Part shown: positions 32,219-38,352 of the stretch, piece by piece
Layout of the letters: every line of letters begins with the position of its first letter
Position numbering within the stretch: position 1 is the first letter of the stretch
Assembly: GCA_900541285.1 (NCBI GenBank)
Contig: UQJA01000005.1
Coordinates: 1 to 38,352 of the forward strand
Length of the DNA stretch: 38,352 nt
Reading direction: 5' to 3'
Source: an uncultured Collinsella sp.
Lineage (GTDB): Bacteria > Actinomycetota > Coriobacteriia > Coriobacteriales > Coriobacteriaceae
Program-made: the position numbers and the translations under genes
The notes under the pieces: model-generated
Told to the model about the DNA's origin: nothing
Database searches by the model: none
Seen by the model: the letters and a program-made list of their open reading frames with translations, nothing else

Positions 32219-32358
32219 TCCGGCGTTCTGCCGAACGCCGGACCGGTCGACGCTGCGCGGCGCTCAGGCACCCCATCTCGCCGCTCAAACCGGCGCTCGC
32301 GTACATGAAGTACGCGTCGCTCCTCTTTCGCGGCGACCTGGGGCACCTGAGCGCCGCT
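32219..32358. repeat. Folded, multi-hairpin intergenic element after lacB
   Basis: TCCGGCGTTC-TGCC-GAACGCCGGA (32219-32242) is a perfect hairpin with no T-run. A long dyad follows, GCGGCGCTCAGGCACCCC (32257-32274) with GGGGCACCTGAGCGCCGC (32341-32358). It encloses a smaller CGCGTAC-ATGAA-GTACGCG hairpin. The flanks pair further (CTCAAAC with GTTTGAG). Confidence 0.65.
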
Positions 32359-32589
32359 CGCTGACGTTTGAGTGACCTGCGAGATCGCCCCTGTTGTTGC
32401 GAAGTGTTCTGGTACGGCGAGCTGCTCCGATAACACGTTTGCTTGCTTGGCTTGAGTGCTTCGCTCTTGGCTGTACTTGGCGATTTGCAGCTTTTCAATT
32501 GACGGCTCCCGTTTCTGTGGGGGGGCGCGGGCCCGTTTTCTATCAGCCCTATTGACTTGGCGGGCTGTCGTAAGAAAGGGAAGGCTCCT
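32359..32589 (+). other. Gene-free leader before lacX copy 2
   Basis: No coding sequence is supported. The part near 32500-32560 holds a G-run followed by a GC-rich segment and T-rich sequence. I see no consensus promoter. Confidence 0.35.
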
Positions 32590-33471
32590 ATGGAGTTTGT
32601 TCTTGATAACGGTTCTATTCGTGTGGCACTGAGCACGGCTGGCGGATCGTTCACTTCGATTAAAGCCAACGGTCGCGAGTACCTGTGGCAGGGCGACCTG
32701 GCGGTCTGGTCGGGCCAGGCACCCATTTGCTTCCCGATCTGCGGCGGCCTTCGTGACGGTCACGCAATGACCATGGGCGGCCGCGAGGTACAGCTCGCCC
32801 GCCACGGTTTTGCGCGCAAGCAGGAGTGGAAGCTCGAGGAACAGAGCGACAACATGGTTGCGCTGAGCCTAAGCTCTGCCGACCATGCCGAGTTGCTCGA
32901 GCAGTACCCGTATCCGTTTAAGATCGTTGCTCGTTACACGATCGATTCGGAAAAGGTGAACGTGTCCTACGAGGTGACCAATGAGGGCACCGAGGACATG
33001 CCGTTCTTTGTGGGCGGTCACCCCGGCTTTAAGTGCCCGCTCGACGAGGGTGAGTCCTATGACGACTATGAGCTCCGTTTTGAGCAGCGCGAGGCCGACG
33101 AGCTGTGTACTGCCGTTCCCTCGACGGGCCTGATTGATGTTGAGCATCGCAGCAAGAATCCCATGATCGGCCAGAACCTGCCGCTTACCCACGAACTCTT
33201 CGACTTCGCGGAGACCATCTTCGACGTGCTTGAGAGCCGCGTGGTTACGCTGACCAAGAAAACTGAGGACAAGGGCGTGCGCCTGACGTTCTCCGATATG
33301 CCGTACCTGATTGTGTGGAGCAAGCCCGAGGGCGACTTTGTGGCTGTTGAACCGTGGGGTGGTCTGTCCACCTGCTCCGACGAGGACGATATTCTGGAGC
33401 ACAAGCGTGGCTGCCTGGTTGCCAAGCCGGGGGAGACCGTTACCCGCGGCTTTGAGATCGAGATCCTTTAA
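32590..33471 (+). CDS. LacX-like aldose 1-epimerase family protein (copy 2)
   Basis: 293 residues, the same length as copy 1 (5969-6850) and very similar by eye throughout: YLWQGDLAVWSGQAPICFPI near 30, RHGFARKQEWKLEEQSDN near 70, FFVGGHPGFKCPLDEGESYD near 145, and FVAVEPWGGLSTCSDEDD near 250 with the likely catalytic Glu. ATG 32590 follows GGGAAGG. Its place between lacB and lacC is that of lacX-type genes in lactose operons, so a role in phospho-galactose or tagatose-phosphate anomer exchange is likely, though not proven for the family. Confidence 0.87.
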   Translation: MEFVLDNGSIRVALSTAGGSFTSIKANGREYLWQGDLAVWSGQAPICFPICGGLRDGHAMTMGGREVQLARHGFARKQEWKLEEQSDNMVALSLSSADHAELLEQYPYPFKIVARYTIDSEKVNVSYEVTNEGTEDMPFFVGGHPGFKCPLDEGESYDDYELRFEQREADELCTAVPSTGLIDVEHRSKNPMIGQNLPLTHELFDFAETIFDVLESRVVTLTKKTEDKGVRLTFSDMPYLIVWSKPEGDFVAVEPWGGLSTCSDEDDILEHKRGCLVAKPGETVTRGFEIEIL

Positions 33472-33524
33472 CGAGTTATCGTATGTTTGGGGCGGGTCAT
33501 GCCGACCCGGAACAGGAGTTCAAT

Positions 33525-34460
33525 ATGATTCTGACCGTTACCATGAACCCGTCGATCGATACGCGCTATCAACTCGACAAGCTGATCATCGACGACGTTA
33601 ACCGCGTGACGCCCGAAAAGACCGCTGGCGGTAAGGGCCTCAACGTGAGCCGTGTGCTGCTGCAGCTGGGCGACGACGTGCTCGCGACCGGCCTGCTCGG
33701 CGGCCACATGGGTGCCTATATGGCTGAGCTTATGGATGCCGACGGCGTCAAGAACGACTTTGTGCCCATCGCCGGTGAGACGCGCATTTGCCTGAATATC
33801 CTGCACGAGGGCAATCAGACCGAGCTTTTGGAGAGCGGTCCGCAGATCGCCCCGGCCGAGCTCGAGGCCTTTACGGCCAAGTTTGCCGAGCTTGCAGCGA
33901 AGGCGGACGTTGTGACGCTTTCGGGCTCGCTGCCGCGTGGGGTCGATGCCGGCTACTATGCCGAGCTCGTCAAGATCGCCGAGGAGGCGGGCGCCAAGGT
34001 GCTGCTCGACACCTCGGGTGCATCGCTGGAGGCCGCGCTGGAGTCCGACGCTAAGCCTGAGCTCGTAAAGCCCAACCTGACCGAGATTAACGGCCTGCTG
34101 GGTACGTCCTTTACGACCGATGATGTCGATGCCCTGCGCGAGGCGCTTGCCGCCGATGACCGCTTTGCCGGTATCCCCTGGGTTGTCGTTTCGATGGGCG
34201 CTGCCGGTTCGGTGGGCTTCCATGAGGGTCGTGCGTTCCGTGCCAAGACGCCCGCGATTGCGGCTGTGAACGCGACGGGTTCCGGCGACTCGACCATCGC
34301 CGGTTTTGCGCATGCCATTGCTGCTGGTGCCGACGACGTCACGGTGCTCAAGACCGCCAATACCTGCGGCAAGCTCAACGCCATGGATCCCAAGACCGGC
34401 CACCTGGTCATGGACCGCTGGGACGAGGTCTACAACAGCGTTGTCGTGACTGAACTGTAG
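33525..34460 (+). CDS. lacC: Tagatose-6-phosphate kinase LacC (copy 2)
   Basis: A 311-residue PfkB kinase of the LacC group, phosphorylating tagatose-6-P made by LacAB. The segments are TMNPSIDTRYQ, GGKGLNVSRVLLQLG near 37, TLSGSLPRG near 130, and VNATGSGDSTIAGF near 250 with the catalytic Asp in GSGD. It differs from copy 1 by scattered substitutions only and has the same length. ATG 33525 follows AGGAG six bases upstream. It is the last gene of the lacAB-lacX-lacC run. Tagatose-1,6-bisphosphate aldolase (LacD) is absent here and must be elsewhere or replaced by fructose-bisphosphate aldolase. Confidence 0.92.
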   Translation: MILTVTMNPSIDTRYQLDKLIIDDVNRVTPEKTAGGKGLNVSRVLLQLGDDVLATGLLGGHMGAYMAELMDADGVKNDFVPIAGETRICLNILHEGNQTELLESGPQIAPAELEAFTAKFAELAAKADVVTLSGSLPRGVDAGYYAELVKIAEEAGAKVLLDTSGASLEAALESDAKPELVKPNLTEINGLLGTSFTTDDVDALREALAADDRFAGIPWVVVSMGAAGSVGFHEGRAFRAKTPAIAAVNATGSGDSTIAGFAHAIAAGADDVTVLKTANTCGKLNAMDPKTGHLVMDRWDEVYNSVVVTEL

Positions 34461-34461
34461 G

Positions 34462-34489
34462 GTTACGCGGTTTTACCAAACCGCGTAAC
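34462..34489 (+). other. Perfect hairpin after lacC
   Basis: GTTACGCGGTTT (34462-34473) and AAACCGCGTAAC (34478-34489) form a 12-bp stem with a four-base loop. No T-run follows, so termination by this stem alone is uncertain. Confidence 0.6.
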
Positions 34490-34502
34490 GGCGCGACGCT
34501 GC

Positions 34503-34599
34503 AAACGCCCCTAAGCGGCAATCTGACGTTCAATCGTCGGCATGACCAAAAGGTCAATGCCCTCCTCTTTCACGTCACCTTGCTCGCTTAGGGGCGTTT
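34503..34599. repeat. Long-range inverted repeat with folded interior
   Basis: AAACGCCCCTAAGCG (34503-34517) and CGCTTAGGGGCGTTT (34585-34599) are perfect complements. Inside, GGCATGACC-AAAA-GGTCAATGCC forms a nested stem. It could be a structured RNA, a weak terminator (TTTT follows) or a mobile-element relic. Confidence 0.65.
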
Positions 34600-34641
34600 T
34601 CGCTGTCGTTGCCAAGACACCGGCGTTGCCTTGGTCGCAAA

Positions 34642-34710
34642 TAGTCATTGGGGACGCTCTTTAATGACTAGTCGTTTAAGAACGCCCCTTAAGAATGACC
34701 CCAATGACTA
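34642..34710. repeat. TAGTCATTGGGG inverted repeat
   Basis: TAGTCATTGGGG (34642-34653) and CCCCAATGACTA (34699-34710) are perfect complements. The left arm sequence also occurs at 29723, marking a dispersed repeat family. Confidence 0.65.
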
Positions 34711-34715
34711 CACTC

Positions 34716-34754
34716 AAAAACGGCGCCCGTCGGTGATGTTGCCGGCGGGCGCCG
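34716..34754 (-). terminator. Terminator of the galK-galT operon
   Basis: CGGCGCCCGTCGG (34721-34733) pairs with CCGGCGGGCGCCG (34742-34754). A T5 run follows on the minus strand. Confidence 0.88.
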
Positions 34755-34802
34755 TTGTCGTGTAGACGCTATTTGTTGAGTGCGTGCGTTCGAGCTCGCA
34801 TG

Positions 34803-36422
34803 CTATAGCGAGTCGATAAAGCGCTGTTGGGCGGCGCGTCCTGCCTCGTCCCACTTAAAGACGCCGGCGTTGTCGAGCACGTGGCCAAACACCACGCCGA
34901 CCTCTTCGTGCAGGATGTCGATGGCGTTGTCGGCCGTAAGCTCGTCGGCGCGGCGGGCAAAGACGTCCTCAGCCCATGCGGCGTGGCTGCGGCAAAGGTC
35001 GTCGCCCTCGAGCGCGCCGGCAAGGTCGTAGCTGGCATCTGCCTTGGCCGCCAGCAGGTGCTCGCGGACAGCGCCGAGCTCGGGAACCAAGCGCGGCGGC
35101 AAAATGGCCAGGCCCATGACCTCGATCAGGCCGATGTTCTCCTTTTTGATGTGGTGGTACTCAGCATGCGGATGGAATACGCCCAGCGGATGCTCGTCGG
35201 TCGTGATGTTGCAGCGAAGCGCCAGGTAGGCCTCGTAGATTTCGCCGCCGGCATTTCCGCGGGAGTCGACGCGGCGGATGACGGGCGTCACGGTGTTGTG
35301 CGCCACGCCATCGGCTGTGTGCGCGATGACGCCAACCGACTCATCGGTCCACTCGCGCCAGGCAAGGATAATCTTCTCGGCGGCGTCGAGCAGCTGGGCG
35401 CGGTCGTGCGATCGTAGTCGCAGCACCGAAAGCGGCCACTGTAACACGGTACCGATGACCTGGTCAAAGCCCGGCACGCTAAACTGCGAGACCTCGGCGG
35501 CGTGCATCATGGGGAACTCGTGCGCGCCGCCCTGGAAGTGGTCGTGCGACAGAATCGAGCCGCCCACGATGGGCAGGTCGGCGTTGGAGCCAATAAAGTA
35601 GTGCGGGAACAGGTCCACAAAATCGAGCAGGCGGGTCAGCCCCTTGCGGTCGACGTGCATCGGGCGATGCTCGGAGCTCATAGCAATGCAGTGCTCGTTA
35701 AAGTATGCGTACGGGCTGTACTGGAAGCCCCAGCGCTCGCCGTTGAGCTGGATGGGGATAACGCGCAGATTCTGGCGAGCGGGGTGGGCGCCGCCGTCGG
35801 CTGCGGCGGAGCGTCCGGGGTAGCCCTCGTTTTCGATGCAGAGCTGACAGGCGGGATACTTCTCGCCCGTGTTTTTGGCGGCGCCGGCCGCGGCAATATC
35901 GCGCGGGTCCTTCTCGGGCTTCGACAGGTTGATGGTGATCTCCAGGTCGCCCCAGTTGGTGGGGGTGCTCCATTTGATGTTGCGCGCGATGGCGGCACGG
36001 CGCACGTAGCCGGCGTCGCAGCACAGACCGTAGAACCAGTCGGTCGCGGCGCGGGGCTCGTTGACGCCCATACGTCCGTTGAACTCCTCGTTTACAACCG
36101 AAGGCCTCGGCATGAGCACGCCCATGATGCGCATAGCGATGCGGTCGCGGCCCGACGTCGTGTCCTCGGCGGCGCCGTTGGCAACGGCAGCCTCGGAAAG
36201 CGAGGCAAGCGTGCCCTCCAGGTCAAAGTCGGGCAGGGTATCGGGGTGCAAGAGCGAGAGCTTCTCGTTCTGCAGCGCCCAGGTCATGTCGAGCGCGGGG
36301 CCCGTGGCGCCGATGCACTCCAAAATGGTGTTGTATGCCCAGATGCGGTCGTCCTGTCCGATCATCGATCGGTGGATGGCATATTCGATAAGGCCCTGGG
36401 CAGCCTCGCGCACGTCGGTCAT
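34803..36422 (-). CDS. galT: UDP-glucose-hexose-1-phosphate uridylyltransferase, class II (Firmicutes-type GalT)
   Basis: A 539-residue class II GalT of the Leloir pathway, exchanging UMP between UDP-glucose and galactose-1-P. Visible segments are LIEYAIHRSMIGQDDRIWAY at the start, the FNEHCIAMSSEHRPM block near 250, GGSILSHDHFQGGAHEFPM near 290, and HPHAEYHHIKKENIGLIEVM near 435. The start is ATG 36422, fused to the galK stop as TAATG, which implies coupled translation; an ATG three codons upstream (36431) is also possible. It is the second gene of the galK-galT operon and ends in a strong terminator. UDP-galactose epimerase (GalE) is not in the window. Confidence 0.93.
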   Translation of the reverse strand: MTDVREAAQGLIEYAIHRSMIGQDDRIWAYNTILECIGATGPALDMTWALQNEKLSLLHPDTLPDFDLEGTLASLSEAAVANGAAEDTTSGRDRIAMRIMGVLMPRPSVVNEEFNGRMGVNEPRAATDWFYGLCCDAGYVRRAAIARNIKWSTPTNWGDLEITINLSKPEKDPRDIAAAGAAKNTGEKYPACQLCIENEGYPGRSAAADGGAHPARQNLRVIPIQLNGERWGFQYSPYAYFNEHCIAMSSEHRPMHVDRKGLTRLLDFVDLFPHYFIGSNADLPIVGGSILSHDHFQGGAHEFPMMHAAEVSQFSVPGFDQVIGTVLQWPLSVLRLRSHDRAQLLDAAEKIILAWREWTDESVGVIAHTADGVAHNTVTPVIRRVDSRGNAGGEIYEAYLALRCNITTDEHPLGVFHPHAEYHHIKKENIGLIEVMGLAILPPRLVPELGAVREHLLAAKADASYDLAGALEGDDLCRSHAAWAEDVFARRADELTADNAIDILHEEVGVVFGHVLDNAGVFKWDEAGRAAQQRFIDSL

Positions 36423-37627
36423 TACAGCCATGCCGCGTAAGCCCCCTTGTCAGAAATTGCGTAGTGGCGGGCAGAGCCCTCGCCCAGCCAGCCGTTCATC
36501 TTGGCGATGAAGGTGTCGACCAGGTCGAGCGGCACGAAGGCCTGGATGGTGCCACCAAAGCCGCCACCGTGGATACGGACGGCGCCTCGGCCGTCGAGGA
36601 CATGCTCGGCCAGTGCCAGGGCGTACATGGAAGGCTGCTCGGAGCCCAGCTTGGCAACGACATTCTGCAGGTACATGGCAGAGCTGGCGCCGGACTCGCG
36701 CGTCAGGACCAGGAACTGGTCGATGTCGCCGGCGTTGAGCGCTGCCCAGCGCTTGTCGACCAGGCCGTTTTCGTACCAGTAGTGAACGGCGCGCAGGCAG
36801 GCACGGTCGCCCAGCTTGGCGCGCAGCTCGGGGAGCTTGGCGTCAAAGTCCGCCACGTTTACCTCGCACAGGCGTGCCTTGCCAAACTCGGCAGCGACGT
36901 CCTGCATCTCGCGCGGAACGGCGGCGTAGTCGTCGGTAGCTGCCACATGGTCGGCGCCAACCTTAACGAGCACGAGCGCATAACCGTGATCCTCAAAATT
37001 GAGCTCGAGCTTCTGGGTTTTAGGCTGAGCCTGGTCCTCAAAGTCCATGTAGGCAAGGCCACCCAGGCACACAGCGGCCTGGTCCATCAGACCGCAGGGC
37101 TTGCCATAGTAGTTGTTCTCGGTGCGCTGGCTCATCTGGGCGAGTGCGACGGGCTCGATGGCGGGTGCGCCCCAGAGGGTTTCCATGGCACGACCGTACG
37201 CGGCCTCGACGGCGGCAGAGCTGGAAAGGCCGCCGCCCGAGGGGACGGAGCAGGTGAAGGCGAAGTCGAAGCCGTGGGGCTCAACACCCAGAGCAGCGAT
37301 TTCGTGGGCCATGCCGCGGACGAGGCTCGCGGACGTGCCCTTCTCGGACGCTTGAATATCCAGCGTGTCGAGCATGATCTCAAAGGTGGGGTAGCCCTCG
37401 TCGGCGACGCGGACCTTGTTGGAGTCGGTTGCCACGGCGATGCCGTCGGCAGCGACATCGAGCGAGCCGGCGATGACGTGGCCGCCCTCGTGGTCGGTGT
37501 GGTTGCCACTGATCTCGGAGCGGCCGGGCGCGTGCACATAGAGCACCTGGCGATCGCCGATGGGCCCAAACTCCTCCTCAAACAGCTTGGTGAGCGTGGC
37601 GAGTGTCTTTTCGTCGGGGGTGGTCAT
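36422..37627 (-). CDS. galK: Galactokinase
   Basis: A 401-residue GHMP kinase that phosphorylates galactose at C1, the entry to the Leloir pathway. The three family motifs are clear: APGRSEISGNHTDHEGG near residue 35 (here SEISGNH replaces the more usual NLIGEH), CSVPSGGGLSSSAAVEAAYG near 125 for ATP binding, and RIHGGGFGGTIQAFVP near 345. ATG 37627 follows AAAGGA. It is the first gene of the operon and its stop overlaps the galT start by one base. Three LacI-type operators lie in the 338-bp divergent region shared with a fourth LacI gene. Confidence 0.94.
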   Translation of the reverse strand: MTTPDEKTLATLTKLFEEEFGPIGDRQVLYVHAPGRSEISGNHTDHEGGHVIAGSLDVAADGIAVATDSNKVRVADEGYPTFEIMLDTLDIQASEKGTSASLVRGMAHEIAALGVEPHGFDFAFTCSVPSGGGLSSSAAVEAAYGRAMETLWGAPAIEPVALAQMSQRTENNYYGKPCGLMDQAAVCLGGLAYMDFEDQAQPKTQKLELNFEDHGYALVLVKVGADHVAATDDYAAVPREMQDVAAEFGKARLCEVNVADFDAKLPELRAKLGDRACLRAVHYWYENGLVDKRWAALNAGDIDQFLVLTRESGASSAMYLQNVVAKLGSEQPSMYALALAEHVLDGRGAVRIHGGGFGGTIQAFVPLDLVDTFIAKMNGWLGEGSARHYAISDKGAYAAWL

Positions 37628-37670
37628 CGGAGTCCTTTCCTTGGCGCGTACGGGTAAGTTTTGCGCCGTT

Positions 37671-37750
37671 ATGAGTACGTTAACAACTTGAAGCGGCATG
37701 AACCAAGTGTTCACGATGCCGCACGTTACGGGCTATGTTAACGTACTCAT
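37671..37750 (-). promoter_or_regulatory. Paired operators upstream of galK
   Basis: ATGAGTACGTTAACAA (37671-37686) and the inverted ATGTTAACGTACTCAT (37735-37750) are the same site type, with ATGAGT as the distinctive half, 64 bp apart. Confidence 0.75.
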
Positions 37751-37800
37751 AACACAACTCTTGTCACTTTTTGAGAATCTGGTAATCGGTAGAAATACAG

Positions 37801-37831
37801 CCGTGAACGGTACTGCCGTATGGACTTATAA
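37801..37831 (+). promoter_or_regulatory. Shared CGGT motif and -10-like box before the fourth lacI gene
   Basis: CCGTGAACGGTACT (37801-37814) matches the motif before lacF and the other lacI genes. TATAAA follows at 37826-37831. No good -35 is visible. Confidence 0.4.
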
Positions 37832-37857
37832 AGCAGAAGAGTTGCGGATTGAAAAAG

Positions 37858-37873
37858 TAGAGTACGTTAACAT
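37858..37873 (+). promoter_or_regulatory. Third galK/lacI operator
   Basis: TAGAGTACGTTAACAT keeps the AGTACGTTAACAT core of the two sites at 37671 and 37735. It lies about 30 bases beyond the -10-like box, suiting auto-repression. Confidence 0.65.
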
Positions 37874-37965
37874 GCGTCCGACGATAGCGGGCTTCGGCGC
37901 GGGGTGTATCTCTGCCCGGGCCGGCATTCACGCTATTCAGATCTCGCAAGGGTGAAGGTGATTTT

Positions 37966-38352
37966 GTGGCAAGGCGCCCTTCCAACGATACAGGTACGCG
38001 TCCGGTATCCATGGCTGACGTTGCCCGCGCTGCCGGTGTTTCGCAGCAGACGGTTTCGCGCGTTGCCAACGGCTTGCCCAACGTTAACGAGCAGACGCGC
38101 CAGCGCGTGCAGGCCGCTATGCAAGAGCTCGGCTTTCGTCCGAGTTATGCCGGTCGCTCGCTGCGCGACGGCCGCTACCATTCGGTCGGTCTGTGCGTCA
38201 ACGATGTCACCAAGTTTGGCAACCTCTCAATGATCGACGGCATCGCCAGCGCTGCTCGCGAGCATAATTGCGCCATCACGCTGGTCGAGATGTCCAAGAC
38301 CGAGGAGTTTTCGCTTGCCGAGGCCACGCGTCGTATGGCTGCGCTGCCCGTG
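37966..38352 (+). CDS. LacI-family regulator beside galKT (3' end beyond window)
   Basis: The first 129 residues of a LacI-type regulator, open to the window edge. The helix-turn-helix reads SMADVARAAGVSQQTVSRVA, so the operator-selecting residues are Gln-Gln, and the hinge is RPSYAGRSLRDG. The start of the sensor domain (HSVGLCVNDVTKFGNLSMID) is close to that of cassettes 2 and 3. The start is GTG 37966, four bases after GAAGGTGA. It is divergent from galK, with three ATGAGT-type operators between them, so it probably controls galKT. Confidence 0.92.
   Translation, partial: MARRPSNDTGTRPVSMADVARAAGVSQQTVSRVANGLPNVNEQTRQRVQAAMQELGFRPSYAGRSLRDGRYHSVGLCVNDVTKFGNLSMIDGIASAAREHNCAITLVEMSKTEEFSLAEATRRMAALPV

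Noticed and set aside
34511..34648. Possible 45-codon minus-strand gene
   Set aside because: The frame is clean, but it has no ribosome site, its Met lies in a dispersed repeat and its end lies in a hairpin arm.

Overview
The window looks like part of a carbohydrate-utilisation island from a high-GC Gram-positive gut bacterium of the Coriobacteriia, most like Collinsella. This is inferred from codon use, the LacI/LacE/LacG protein style, GTG starts with good Shine-Dalgarno sites, and dense intergenic palindromes. No 16S gene is present to confirm it. Nearly every gene handles phosphorylated galactose-type sugars.

Layout. (1) 2-8516 is an amino-sugar block. It holds mannose-family PTS IIC (partial) and IID, a GntR/UTRA regulator, an AgaS-type isomerase/deaminase, NagA deacetylase, a divergent flavodoxin, a LacX-like epimerase, a tagatose-6-phosphate-kinase-like PfkB enzyme, the decayed 3' end of a second nagA, and a YhcH-like protein. 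Together these fit import of GalNAc (or GlcNAc), deacetylation, deamination/isomerisation to tagatose-6-P, and phosphorylation. (2) 8549-14005 is a mixed stretch: a hypothetical gene, tRNA-Thr(CGT), an orphan PTS IIB without its catalytic histidine, galM, a DeoR/LacR-type regulator, and a Fic protein preceded by a very long palindrome. (3) 14063-29572 holds three lactose-PTS cassettes. Each has a minus-strand lacE (EIICB) plus lacG (6-phospho-beta-galactosidase) operon, divergent from its own LacI-type regulator. Only one EIIA (lacF) is present, after cassette 3. (4) 29857-34460 holds an unknown membrane protein, then lacA-lacB (galactose-6-P isomerase) and a second lacX-lacC pair. This gives the tagatose-6-P pathway apart from the aldolase. 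(5) 34803-38352 holds a galK-galT Leloir operon divergent from a fourth LacI regulator, cut by the window end.

Regulation is the most striking layer. Each of the four LacI paralogs sits beside its own 16-bp operator built on the pattern ATGnnn-ACGT-nnnCAT. The variable bases differ between loci, as do the two recognition-helix residues of the neighbouring regulator. A second shared motif (roughly CSGTRAACGGT) lies upstream of all four lacI genes, lacF and lacA. A third box (TGTTYGAATG) is shared by the DeoR-type gene, lacF and lacA.

Three arrays of about 59-bp palindromes (nine units, about 80-bp period) lie at the 3' ends of the lac cassettes. Strong hairpins without U-runs separate the two genes of each lac operon.
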